This document shows, in pieces, positions 40,894 to 51,755 of a DNA stretch of 64,000 nt. Source of the DNA: Strongyloides papillosus (taxonomy: Eukaryota; Nematoda; Chromadorea; Rhabditida; Strongyloididae). How positions within the stretch are numbered: position 1 is the stretch's first letter; each line of letters opens with the position of its first letter. The stretch spans positions 1,860,001-1,924,000 of the forward strand of contig SRSI01000050.1 in assembly GCA_005656395.1 (NCBI GenBank), read 5' to 3'. The notes under the pieces are model-generated. The model ran no database searches and was not told the DNA's origin. It was given only the letters and a program-made list of their open reading frames with translations. The position numbers and the translations under genes are program-made.

Positions 40894-42246
40894 CTGGGTG
40901 GCCCCACATAATTTTCCCCAGATATTTGGATATATAATTCTGCACATAGGTAAGCTACAAATTTGGTATTTTTCAACTTTCATTTGGTGTAACTTTTTTA
41001 TTTAAAAAACATATTTTTATGGTTAATGCGGATTATGAAAATGCAAAGTCTTTTCTACCTACTCCCAAAATGTCATGAAGATTGAAGTCCAGCAAATATG
41101 TTTCATTTTTAAAAAAAATAAAATTATCTCGATTTTTTTTCAAATTTTTGATTTTTTTTAACAATAAAATTTTTACCAAGTAATTTAAAAAAATATTTTA
41201 TTAACATTCTGATAAAGTAATCAATGCTCTATGGAATGGGTATAAGACCATTAATAACGAGTGAGTTTGAAAAAAGTTATGAATTATCAAATATTTACTA
41301 TTTTTACAAAAATTTTAATATTAAAAGAAAACATGTTAATTTTTTTCAAGTTTTCGGATTATGTTTTATTTTAAAAAGTATTCAGAATATTATCTTACTT
41401 CGAGTGTTAGACGCTCATTTTTTAATAAATAGGGAGTATGAAATTATGATTGAATATACGAAAACTTTCAAATACGTGAAATTATTCTTGCAAGGTAATA
41501 ACTATATAAAATAGTATAAAATGCTGGTAAGCGGGGTGAAAATATTGAAAAAATGATTTTTTCTTAAAGCTTGAGTGATAAAGAATATTTCCGTTTTTTA
41601 GACAATGCATGAAAAAAATAAATTGTAATTTGTTAATTAACATGTAGAAATAATGTTAATATTGCTATTTACTGCTATTAGATATCATAAACATCGGAAA
41701 AAGTATTATTTGTACTTTAATTTCCTAACGAAAGTATGAAAAAAGTGGTCTTTGATAATTCATAACTTCTTTTAAACTCAATCGTAATGATCTTATACTC
41801 ATTCCATAGAGCTTTACTTAATTTATCGGAATATTAATAAAACATTTTTTAAAATTACCTGGCAAAAAATTTATATGTTGAAAAATATCAAAAATTTGAA
41901 GAAAAATTGAGATTTCTTTCTTTTATTTAAAAATTAAACATAGTTACTGGACTTCAATCTTCATGACATTTTGGGAGTAAGTGCAAAGACTCTGTACTTT
42001 CATAATCTGAATTAATCATAAAAATATGTGTCCAAATAAAAACGTTACATCAAATGAAAGTTGAAAAAATGCACCTAAAATGCGAAGGTCTATAAATACG
42101 CCCAGAATCCACGTTTCGTTGTGAAATCTATAAATTCAGAATGGTATTATCTTAGCTACAAAATGATTATAATACCAAATTTGTAGCTTACCTATGTGAA
42201 GAATTATATGTCCAAATATCTGGGGAAAATTATGTGGGCCACCCAG
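40894..42246. mobile_element. TA-flanked foldback MITE (1.35 kb) with long inverted arms
   Basis: Starts CTGGGTGGCC and ends GGCCACCCAG, flanked by TA on both sides (40892-40893 and 42247-42248). The inverted homology extends far inside: CCCAGATATTTGGA, GTAAGCTACAAATTTGGTAT and ATTGAAGTCCAG recur inverted in the right half, and CTATGGAATG near the middle does too. The element is thus nearly one large hairpin. The right arm has an extra segment of about 100 bp near 42075-42170. TA target duplication suggests mobilisation by a Tc1/mariner-type transposase; none is encoded. Inserted into the LTR relic. Confidence 0.85.
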
Positions 42247-42796
42247 TATATAAATTTTTCTCTTTGATTTTATTATTGTATTGTAAAGATATATGGACAA
42301 ATGTTGTTTAGTGATAATAAAAATTTTACCCTTATTTTCTTTTTTAATCAGTGAAATACTTTTATTTGTGATTTTTCGCCTATAAATTGCTTAATTAACA
42401 ATTAACATAAATAACACTTAACATTGATAATAATTATTATACACAAAAATAGCTATACTTTTTTAAATTAAGTGTCTTTAATGATATTAAGGTACTGTAG
42501 TTGTTCTATTTAGATTTTTTTTACTTATTTTATCACAGCTTCCTCACTATCTTGTTTCGTCTTAAACTACAAAACTATTACTACTACGATGCAATTAACT
42601 GCTTTAGCAAGTTTTATAAAAAAAGATAATAAAATTTTGTTGTACAACAGACACCTTAATATTATCTATATATTTTTTTATCTTTTAAAGTTTATTTGCA
42701 TTTTATTTTATAAAAAAATTTTTAAATTGATATATTGCTGTTGTTATATTATAGCATTAGTTTTAAAATTTTTAACGAAATTATTTTTTGGGAAAT

Positions 42797-43107
42797 ATGG
42801 CTAAAACCAGAAAGTTTCGAAAGTTTACTGAGGAGCCTATAGATGACAAAAAGGTAAATGAGGTTCCCGGTGTTGGTAATGTATTGTCAAAAAGACTTCA
42901 TGATAACGTAAGTTTTAATCAATTTAGTCTCTTAAATTTATTTAAAAGGGTTTTATTAGAGCATTCCAATTGTACGGAATGTATTTATCTACGGCCAAAA
43001 ATGATAACAAATTTAAAGAGTGGCTCAAGAACGATTTTCATGTAAACCCCGTAAATGCTGATCGAATCACAAAAACTTTTTCAGAATATGCCAAACAACA
43101 TAATTAA
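42797..43107 (+). CDS. BAF-like protein, copy B (89 residues), inverted unit
   Basis: Exon 1 is 42797-42907, the intron 42908-42948 (41 bp, GTAAGT...AAAAG) and exon 2 42949-43107; 89 residues, with both exons exactly as long as in copy A. The N-terminus is MAKTRKFRKFTEEPIDDKKV, keeping the BAF EP motif but with MGEK changed to IDDK. The hairpin motif reads VPGVGNVLSKRL. Exon 2 starts GFIRAFQLYGMYLS, aligning with the GFDKAY...GQYLL region of BAF, and continues with FKEWLKNDFHVNPVNADRITKTF, which is closer to canonical BAF (an EWLK helix) than in the other copies. It lies on the opposite strand from all others. Of the six copies this is the most BAF-like in its second half. Confidence 0.8.
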
Positions 43108-43692
43108 AGTAAATCTGTAATAAAGTAAATATGAAATACAATATGTATTTATAATAATTTTCTTAAACCTTTTGTTGATTGTTGTAAATAAATATTCAAC
43201 AGATGTATTTTTTCCTTAATTTAGGGGAAGATTAATTTCAGAGACTTTTGACAAATCGGCTAAGTTATCCTTAAAAAATATTCATTTTTGGCAATTTAAA
43301 ACATTGTTTTGTTGGTGAAATAATTCTCTTAAGAGTAAATGAAAACAAATGGGTTCACAACTCATATAAAAAGTCTGATATCAGAATGGTAAAGTAATAT
43401 ATTATTAGAATTTATTGGAAGTGAGTCATATCACTGATTGAAGAGTGGTGATCATGTCAGAAAAAAAACTTAACAGTTAAATACATATGACTTTATTCAA
43501 AGTTAGTAATTTAATTAAATTTTTACGTAAAAATCAGTTAATATTAAAAGATGAAACTACCATGAAGTTTTTTTGTTAAAGAATGTGAAGAGTTGAGTTT
43601 TATTAAATGTCATTTTTGCACTTGTTTTATAAGTTTTTTCATAAGGATTTTTTTATTCATAAGCTTGTTAGGATAAAAAGGAAGATAATGGC
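43108..43692 (+). repeat. 3' flank of inverted BAF-like unit B, homologous to 44970-45540 in opposite orientation
   Basis: Blocks such as GATGAAACTACCATGAAGTT (43550) and GAAAAAAAACTTAACAGTTA (43460) recur as their reverse complement downstream of copy D (about 44970-45215). The homology stops abruptly at about 43692, where pseudogene C begins. This marks an inversion or recombination junction. Confidence 0.7.
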
Positions 43693-43798
43693 CTAAAAAT
43701 CTTTTTGAATATAGCCTACCAACGCCGGGAACTGTTTTTACGCTTTAGTCACCCATAGGTTTATCAGTAAAGTTTTTAAACTTGCCGGTTGTAGACAT
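43693..43798 (-). pseudogene. BAF-like pseudogene, copy C (truncated, stop codon)
   Basis: Reads MSTTGKFKNFTDKPMGD, then an in-frame TAA, then SVKTVPGVGRLYSKRF, matching the first exon of the family (start, KPMGD and VPGVG landmarks). The exon ends at about 43693, before the splice donor, and runs directly into the inverted 3' flank of copy B. Exon 2 is absent. It was therefore truncated by the rearrangement that placed unit B in reverse, and also carries a nonsense mutation. Confidence 0.85.
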
Positions 43799-45586
43799 AT
43801 TATTTCCTAAAAAATAACTTTATTAAAGAATTTTGAACTAATGTTAAAATAAAACAATAGCAATATCTAAATTTAAAAATTTCTTTATGAAATATAACAT
43901 GTGGAAATTTTAAAAGATAAAGAAATATAAAAGTAATAATAAGGTGTCTGTTGAAATCGCAAAATTTTACTATCTTATTATATAATGCTTGATATCGATA
44001 GATAATTAATTTAACTTTTGATTTAAAAAATAGTATATAAAAAACTAACATATGATGAAAAAAATTATTTGTCAGAACAAGTACAAAATTAACATAAACC
44101 TTTTGTACACAATAGTAGAATTAGGTGGTAACAAATTTTGAGATGACAAATTATTTATTATAATTTGTATTTTGATATATAACTCACCTATCTTCTTTTT
44201 ATTTCGGATATTAAAGCTTTATTATGGCATAATATTAATATAAAAATTTAGTAAAATTTTGAAATTGTTAATTACAAAAAAAAATTATTTAAAAATGATT
44301 TTTTTATAGTAATGAAAATAAAATCACTTATAAATTTTCAATTACATAACAACAACATGCGATTTAAAATTTGCAGAAGATATAAACAATTACTTTATTA
44401 TTAACTATGTAATGGATAATATTGTTACGAAAATTTTAGATTGGAATCAAAAATTTTTATATCAATTTCCAGTTAACATATGTACTTCAAGAACAGTTTA
44501 TTTGTTAGAAGTAGGTCTTTGGTTATTAGACAAAATAAAAAAAGCTGTTATTGATATTATATCAATTCTTAATTTATAGAAATCTTATACAACTATCAAG
44601 ATACATAAAATCGAAGGAAATTTTTGTCAGATAATAGAGTATATAATGTCAAAATGTTTAGATTTTTTATTATCGGTAATATCTGATTTTTTTGTGATGA
44701 AAATTTTCAAAAGAAATAAATGTTTAAATTCTTTAATAATAAATATTATCGTTATATGGTATGAATTATGATAAACAGGATATTAAATGATTTAAAATGT
44801 ATCCAAGCTTTAAAATCTAACATACATATAAAACTTTACATGGCCATTTCATTTTTAAAATATTATTTTCAAAAAGTTGGGTGTAAACACTCGAAGCAAG
44901 AAGTAAACGAAACTTGTCTACATGCAGAAAGCGACAGAGACTTCATTATAATCATTTATAAAAAATAATTAAACCATTATCTTTCTTTTTCTCTTAAAAA
45001 CCTTATGAATAAAACAAATTTTTTTAATAAAACTTCTAAAACAAATGAAAAAATGACAGTTAATAAAATTCAACTTTTCTTATTCTTAAACAATAAACTT
45101 CATGGTAGTTTCATCTTTTAATATTAACTAAATTTTACATAAAAATTCATTTAATTAACCTTTATATTAAGTCATAAGTATTTAGCTGTTAAGTTTTTTT
45201 CTGGCATGATCACCACCTTTGCATGTATAATTTAACTAATCATTTTTAATTTTCACTAATAACATATTAAATTTTTTGTACTACTCTGACATTAGATATA
45301 CCTTTCAAGCAAATCGTAAAATCATTTCTATTTCATTTACTTAAAGAAAAATTATTTCTTGAACAAAACTATATTCAAAAAACTAAAAAGAACAGCATTT
45401 TTAAAGAATGACTTAGTCAAAACAACACAAATTAAAAAGAAACATATCATTTAAATATTTATTCATAACAATATGATAAAGTTAAAAAAAATTTTGGAAA
45501 TATAAAAATATCTTCCAAATCTTCCTAACTACATATTTGGAATTAAATTAACTATGTCGTCTGGAATACTCTAAAAAACCTCCAGT
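43799..45586. other. 5' flank of copy C joined to 3' flank of copy D
   Basis: Repeated-unit sequence. 44400-44650 is homologous to 46700-46960 and 62630-62800. 44650-45540 is homologous to 38100-38940 and 62800-63700. Open frames here (for example near 43800-44051 and 44768-44968) are AT-rich and not conserved between copies, so I do not call genes. Confidence 0.55.
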
Positions 45587-45855
45587 TCAATTACCAGCGT
45601 TTTTAGGATTCTTTTTGAAGCTATTGTTTTGCATCATATTGACTTTTCCTTCATCTCCTTTTTGGAATAACCATCTTACACGATGTTCGACTCCTACGAT
45701 ATTCTATAAAATTAATTTAAAAAATCGAATGAATCAGAACTTACGCCGTTTTCGAGACCTTGTCTAATTACCGTCCCAAAACTAGGCATTGGAGGTGCCA
45801 TGTTGTTGGCCATTGGGTGGCCAGTAAAACTACCCTGATTTTGTCTTGTAGACAT
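45587..45855 (-). CDS. Highly divergent BAF-like copy D (75 residues, early stop)
   Basis: Exon 1 is 45745-45855 (37 codons, as in the family), the intron 45704-45744 (41 bp, GTAAGT...TTATAG) and exon 2 45587-45703. Gene structure is conserved but the protein is strongly altered. It starts MSTRQNQGSFTGHPMANNMA, retaining only scattered family positions (MST, SF, PM). The helix-hairpin-helix VPGVG is replaced by a Pro/Met-rich stretch. Exon 2 keeps LFQKGDE and NPKNAGN. A TGA then replaces the Cys codon found in copies A and E; beyond it the frame continues for 12 codons to the family's usual stop area. Either a decaying copy or a protein that has lost BAF DNA binding. I call it coding with low confidence; pseudogene is the alternative. 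Confidence 0.5.
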
Positions 45856-47240
45856 GTTATTTTCTAAAAATAATTCCATAAAAATTAGAAAATAATGTTA
45901 AAATATTACGTGGTAGTGTAGCTATCGAATTCAAACTTTAAAAAGAAAACAAAATAATCGTTTATTACCTTCACATGGGGAAAATAATAATAAAAAGAGA
46001 GGATAAAGAATAATCATTTATGTAAAAAGTGTATCATTTTATATTTTTTAAAAAGGGTGGTATTATTTTCTATTTTTTAATCCGTGATGCTACAAGTACT
46101 ACAACAATTTTCTGATAGAGAAATGATTAATAAAACAAACAGTATTTCTTAAAAAATATTAATATTAAAAAAATTACAAAAACAGAAAGGTTATAAAAAC
46201 AATGATAAAATGTTGATTATATTATCATAAAATTTTACTGTACAGTGTATGTTATTTGATACTATTTATTAATAAATATATATAAGTTGTTTTATAAAAC
46301 TATGGTTCAATTGAAAAAGAAATATTACAGTTTAACGAAATAAAGAAGACTTATAAAATGAAAACTTTTTAACATAAACAAAATCATTATAAATTTTTCT
46401 TTACCTTAGTGCAAATATATAATATCAAAGTTTGTGAAAATAAAATTATTTACTATTATTATTATCTATATTTTAATATGTGACATCTTCATCATATTTT
46501 TGTTTTGGAATTAAAGCCCTATTTTTAAATAATCTTCATATAAAACTGTTTACATGATAAGAATGTAATAAACATTCGAAATACTAAATTTTAAAAAAAT
46601 TTGTTTAAGAATGGTTATTTTATAGTACTGAAAATAAAATCACTGTTAACTTTCCGTTGCCATGTAATGAACATCTGATTTTGAGATTGTAAAGGATAAA
46701 AGTAATTAATTTACTATTAATGATATAATAGATAAAATTGTTATTATAATTTTAAATCGAAATTTCTATATTAATTTCAAATTAATATATGTACTTGCAG
46801 CACAGATGATATGTTAAGAGTAAGTCTTTGGTTGATAGATAATATAAAAAAGTTGTTTCTAATGTTACATCAATCTTAATTCATGAAATTGTTATACAAT
46901 TGCCAAGATGCGTATAATTAAAGAAAATTTTTGACAAATTATAGAGTATATCCAATGAGATTTAATGTTATTTTTATGCTGTAAATGTAAGCAAAAATTA
47001 TAATGTAGATTTGTGCAACAAAAAAATGTTAACTTATTTTCGGGGAAAACCAAGTAATATTACTAAGAAAGCTTCAGGTAGTTGAAAGCTAACATTATAC
47101 TTAAATATTTAGTATAGAAAATATTCTTTTATCACCACAATATTATGAGGTAATAAGAATAGGAATTGGAGGTTATACTGATTTATCAGAAATTAGGGAT
47201 ACACATGTAATATATCCTCAACTTTATCAAATTGCACTTA
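45856..47240. other. 5' flank of BAF-like unit D
   Basis: The duplicated unit can be followed to about 46960, where sequence homologous to 44490-44650 and 62630-62800 ends. No gene seen. Confidence 0.5.
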
Positions 47241-47243
47241 GAA

Positions 47244-47310
47244 AAATTTTGCGGATAGAAACCGCAAACATTTGCGGTTTAAAATCAGAAATAGTAAACC
47301 GCAAAAATTT
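47244..47310. repeat. Cluster of CCGCAAA inverted motifs, possible hAT-like remnant
   Basis: AACCGCAAA (47260-47268) is followed after two bases by its exact inverse TTTGCGGTT (47271-47279). Flanking this are TTTTGCGG (47247-47254) and CCGCAAAAATTT (47299-47310). Four half-sites in 67 bases. Such TGCGGTTT/AAACCGCA arrays occur near ends of some hAT transposons; that link is inference. Confidence 0.4.
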
Positions 47311-48419
47311 CGTAACAGCAAATCACTATAATTTTGTCGTAAAATTAGATACTTTTTTTATAAGTAAAATATACGAAAAAAAATCAATTTAAATAAGTCG
47401 AAATTTCATAGAAAGCAATGTGCTGAACTGATTCTTCGAAATTTTATTCTAAGTAATCTAGAAAGTGGTTTTATAAAGTTTATGTATTCATTATAAAGTC
47501 ATAATATCAGACGTTATAAAGTTTATTATTATGCTATATCTGTTTCTTTTAAACATATCAATATCTGAGCAATAAATCATGAATCAATTACGATTTTTTT
47601 TGTTTATGGTAAAAATTAATCGTTGTAAAAATTTAAGGACATTCAAACAATATCTACAATCAAACTTGAACAAAAATTGTGGACTTTTCCCTCATGCTTT
47701 TGAAATCAATTAATAATATTATTTGAAGCAAGTTCTTGATCGTTGAGATATGACTACTTCAATTTTGAATGGAAATTTTATTTAGTAAAAATTATTTACG
47801 ATATTATTAATCTTTTTTTTAATTTAATATTAGTAATTATAGATATTTAAACAAAAAAGTAACTGACTGAATAGATATTTCCGCCTTAATTTCAAATATA
47901 TTTAATGATTTGCATCATTATTTGTTTTTATTAATGCCATTAAATTAAATTAATTAAATTTACGATAGTTATTCCTAGAACAATGAAAAAATTTCTTTTT
48001 TAAAAATATATTTTCTCTTACTGACCAATATGCATATCAATTGTTATCAAGAACAAAAAGGTAATTACTCTTAAAGATATATATATAACGTTCACACATA
48101 TCACATGTATTCTTTGAAAGGTTAAAAAATATATATAGAAAAAAAATTGTTGATAAAAAATACACTTCGATAAGCGTAATGTTAACTAACAATTTACGCA
48201 TATATTTAAATGTTACAAGAAATTATTATACAAGTAAATTATGAGGAGTACTTAGTCTGTAGTGGACAGGTTAATTTTTTAGTTTAAATTTTTTCTAAAT
48301 TTGTTAAATTTTTCAAATACTTTATTAAATACAAAAAAAAATATTAAATACATAGATACAATAAACACAATAATTACATTAAATACATATAAAAAAATTA
48401 CATTAGATAATTTACACTA
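47311..48419. other. AT-rich sequence, nothing recognised
   Basis: No coding frame, repeat or RNA identified. Confidence 0.5.
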
Positions 48420-48830
48420 GTCTCTTTTAAAAAGAGTCTAGCGTAAATGCCTCCTACTAGGGATATCCTCAAAGTCTTTCTTTGATTTGCCTGCATTGCA
48501 TTTTGGAAAAAAAAGGCATCTTTTTGTAGAAAAAAAGATGAGCATATGCTCTTCTTATATCTTTCATTGTCTTCTGTTAGATAAAATTCTAAAAATAAAT
48601 TAACATAACAAAAAATCTTTAAAACTTACATTAGGGTTTGATGGTTTGGAATTTTTTGTGGTAGCCCTCTCCTCCTCCAATTCTTTTCCTCTTTCTATTT
48701 TGTTGGCATCCACCTGAGAAGTTACTATTGGTTGGCCAGTGACCATTAAGAGATTGTGAAAATTGATTTCCCTGAGTATTCTGTTGATGCGTAAGCCCCG
48801 CCTTGGGACACACGTATAAATAGCACTCCT
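48420..48830 (-). other. Decayed or unrecognised two-part coding region
   Basis: On the minus strand a frame of 60 codons (48631-48813, no ATG, beginning at a GTG) is Asn/Gln-rich and ends in a Lys/Arg-rich part (NRKRKR). A TAA is followed at once by a GTAAGT donor-like site. After a T-rich stretch ending TTTTTAG another open stretch runs from about 48576 to 48420, containing FFLQKDAFFFQNAMQ. Its pattern weakly recalls BAF exon 2. A TATAAATA-like element lies just upstream (48815-48822). As joined, stop codons break the frame, so this is at best a pseudogene. Identity unknown. Confidence 0.25.
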
Positions 48831-49353
48831 TCTGCCAAAATCGGCAGTCTTTATATTTTTAATTTAAAATGTACTATCAATACAGTTTTTATTTAAAATT
48901 AACTATAACTAGTTAATAGTTAACAGATGTCTCCAGCTACGTTGTCGCTGTTGTTGTTAGTGCGTCTCCGCGACTTTAGCATACCTGACAACGTCGTATG
49001 GGTCACCATAGTTCATTGATACTTGCCCCACATACGGTCCCATCCTTATAAAATGCCCTCCTTATACGTGAGGCAGAGGTACTCCAACATTTCTTTCCAT
49101 TTTTCTTGTTTAGTGTTAGTTATAAAATATGGGCCAAAGTGTGACTTCTTACGTTGTCACGACCCTTATGTTAGAAAAAAATTTTAATAAAATTATCGTA
49201 AAAACTGGCTTTATATATGCAATATTGTAACAAATGTTTTTATTAGATAGAATAAATTACGCTTAAGGGGTAAAAAGTTACTCTTATTTAGTAGAGGATT
49301 AGGAATGGTGTATTAAAATTTAGATAGTTCTAACATAATAAATGACAATTTTA
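48831..49353. other. More GC-rich patch of unknown origin, then AT-rich DNA
   Basis: 48920-49160 is clearly richer in G and C than its surroundings and is not low-complexity. It matches no RNA gene or coding frame I can recognise; a retroelement LTR or other remnant is possible. Confidence 0.35.
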
Positions 49354-49647
49354 CCGGGTGGCCAGCCAATTTCTCCCTTCAGTGAATAATTTCGTACTCT
49401 TCGTTCCAAATATTTAAAAATTTAATTTTTAAATTTAGTAAAAATTTGCAATAATTTTTTGTAAAATCTAAGTCATGATTACATCTGACTTTTAAGATCA
49501 CATATTTTTACATTAAAATAATTTTAAAATTTTTTGACATATCAAATATTTGTAGAAAAAAAATTTTTACTGACACAAAAAAAGACTCCTAAACAGAAAA
49601 CAGGTTAACAAAATTTTGTCACAGGGAGAAATTGGCTGGCCACCCGG
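49354..49647. mobile_element. Short MITE (294 bp), TA target duplication
   Basis: Starts CCGGGTGGCCAGCCAATTTC and ends with the inverse of that sequence. The terminal inverted repeats are about 24 bp, flanked by TA at 49352-49353 and 49648-49649. The interior is AT-rich without coding capacity. Its first bases (C(C/T)GGGTGGCC) match those of the larger MITE at 40894, suggesting the same transposase family. Confidence 0.88.
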
Positions 49648-49899
49648 TACAAATCAACCAATTGTAAATGTTGTTATTGATAAAGAAAAGATTTTTTATC
49701 GAAAGTATGTACACTAGCTTTAATTAGACTAGTATAGATTCTCCTATCAGAAAACTACCAAATTTACCAAGAGCTTACCCACGGAAAACTAACGGGAATT
49801 TGTAACTCTCTTGGCACTGATTTGTAGAGTTATAGTGGGCATAAATGGAATAAAAAATCATCCAAAATGAAAAAAATGAAGTATTTACACGAGCCTTAA
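49648..49899. other. Unrecognised intergenic sequence
   Basis: Complex enough not to be simple AT-rich filler, but no coding frame or RNA identified. May belong to the remnant described next. Confidence 0.4.
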
Positions 49900-50250
49900 T
49901 TGGCTGGTATGCATACTTCCAGAAATTCAATAATTTTCAATAGCTTGTTGGTGATAAAGTTTGAGACATTGTCATAGGCTTACAATAATCCTTTAGAATC
50001 AAAGTAATCGGACATCTTGTAAGCCTTTTTAACTGCGAATTCGCAGGCATTTTTCTTTACGAGAATATGGACATTGCTCTCTTTTAAATTAGGGCTAGTG
50101 TACATACTCTCCATTTTTCAATTTGCTCAACTTCTCATTTAAACCTGCCACTTGGAGACAAGTAGCTGCACATAAATTCTCTTGTCTATAGCCATCTAAT
50201 CAAACAGCGCGTCTAACGTTTGGCTGCACTCTCCTTCACGCAAAATCCTT
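49900..50250 (-). pseudogene. Decayed coding remnant, family unknown
   Basis: On the minus strand two codon-coherent stretches occur close together in different frames. One reads RQENLCAATCLQVAGLNEKL (about 50190-50125) and runs to a stop. The next reads SNVHILVKKNACEFAVKKAY and MSDYFDSKGLL (about 50085-49985), a stop, then AYDNVSNFITNKLLKIIEF. Composition differs from the surrounding AT-rich DNA. It looks like a broken gene or retroelement open frame with frameshifts and stops. I cannot name the family. Confidence 0.45.
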
Positions 50251-50386
50251 ATATATATTATACGAACATTTCAGGTGCGTAAATTATTTTCGATATTAAA
50301 CTTTTTTATATCTTAATATATGTAAATTTATGTTCTGATTTCAAAAAATGCAAAATTACCTTTATCTGAAGTTCCGTTCTTGAGAT

Positions 50387-51366
50387 ACGGCTACTTAAAC
50401 GTGTGCTGGTGCGTTATTCTTGACCCCCTTAAAGTTATTCGTTTTATCTGAAATTTTCCAGGCATATATAGTTTTAGATGCTAATAATATAAAAATAAAA
50501 AAAAGTTATAATTTCAGGTTTCATTCTTGAGATTTTGAACTTTTTTGAAAATGACCGAAAAAAACATAAATTCTTACATTTTAAAATGATATATCAGAGA
50601 TTCAGAGAAAGAAATTGGAAAAAAAAAGAAAAAAAACTATCCTAAGTTTCCTTTTAACTTACATTTTAAGTATAATCTCAAGAAAATCGAAGAACTTTAA
50701 GTACTACAAAATCGTTGTTAAAATTTTTTGTGTTTTTTTAAAAAAAGTATGTCAAGATGAAACTTTTCAAACATAGTGTTTTCGTAACGTTTATTTAGAA
50801 TTAAATTGTCTATCAAATTATATATATACCACCACGTTGATTCATTTATCCGTTCTCGAGATATAAAAAAAAATTATTTTTTTATGTTTTAAAAAAAGTA
50901 CTATTTTTGGATTTTAAGAACGTAGAAAAGTTTGAATACGTCAATGTTTTTAAAAATCGCAAAAAGAGATCCTGGGAAATTTTTTTTGCATACAATTTAA
51001 GATATTAACTGTTAATTTATTTTTTTTTCATTCTTCAGATAATTTCAATGTAAATAAAGCAATTATTTTTTTAAATTTTTGCAAAGTTTTTAAAAAATGT
51101 TTATAAAGATGAAACTTTTTTATTATGAAATGTCCACAAATTTTATTTAAGATTGAAGTTTCTGTCGAGTGACATATAGATTGTCTTAATTTCATTATCT
51201 ATTCTCGAGATACATCGCATTTAGTACCAAATTCCAAAATTTGGTACCACCATTTCTCCCTCAAATGTTGATTTCTTCCTTGAAATTTACAGATATATGT
51301 AATTTTTAATCCTTATTATATACAACCAATAAAAGTTACCAAAAAAGTCTAATTCTTGGAGATACG
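50387..51366. repeat. Irregular series of TTCT(T/C)GAGATA motifs
   Basis: TTCTTGAGATACGG (50387), TTCTTGAGAT (50524), TTCTCGAGATAT (50853), TTCTCGAGATAC (51202) and TTCTTGGAGATACG (51353) are spaced 137, 329, 349 and 151 bases apart. The foldback arms at 31640 and 32207 also contain TTTTCGAGATT and TTTCGAGATACG about 150 bases apart. This tract may be an old, diverged copy of that repeat family. Confidence 0.35.
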
Positions 51367-51755
51367 TAATCATCAAAAATTCACCTAAATATTAGAGGAA
51401 AAGTTTATCTCTTAAAATAGTTTTCCTTTTATGTACTTTTTTTTAATTAAAATAAAAGATGCATTTTAATGTGCTGAATAGAAAAAATAAATATAAGCTT
51501 AATTTAATTTTTGCTATTCATATACATCTATTTAAGTAAGAATAATCTTGAAGTTTGTGATTCATAATATCATTCTATAAAATTGGTAGATATTATAGAT
51601 TATACACATGTTTAATATTGTGCATAAAAAAATTGACAATATTTTTATGAAAATAAAAAAAGTTAAGTATAATTTTAAAAAAAAAAAGTTTCTTCAAAAA
51701 TTTATATCTTTTTATTAAACATAGTATATTTTATTATACAATGATATAAAAAAAG

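Noticed and set aside
41224..41514. 96-codon frame inside the 1.35 kb MITE
   Set aside because: Low-complexity sequence within a hairpin element, no transposase motifs.
44768..44968. 66-codon plus-strand frame between copies C and D
   Set aside because: Homologous flank DNA at 38190-38400 and 62930-63110 does not keep the frame.
48900..49160. 5S rRNA or tRNA gene in the GC-richer patch
   Set aside because: I could not match it to the internal promoter boxes or conserved arms of either.
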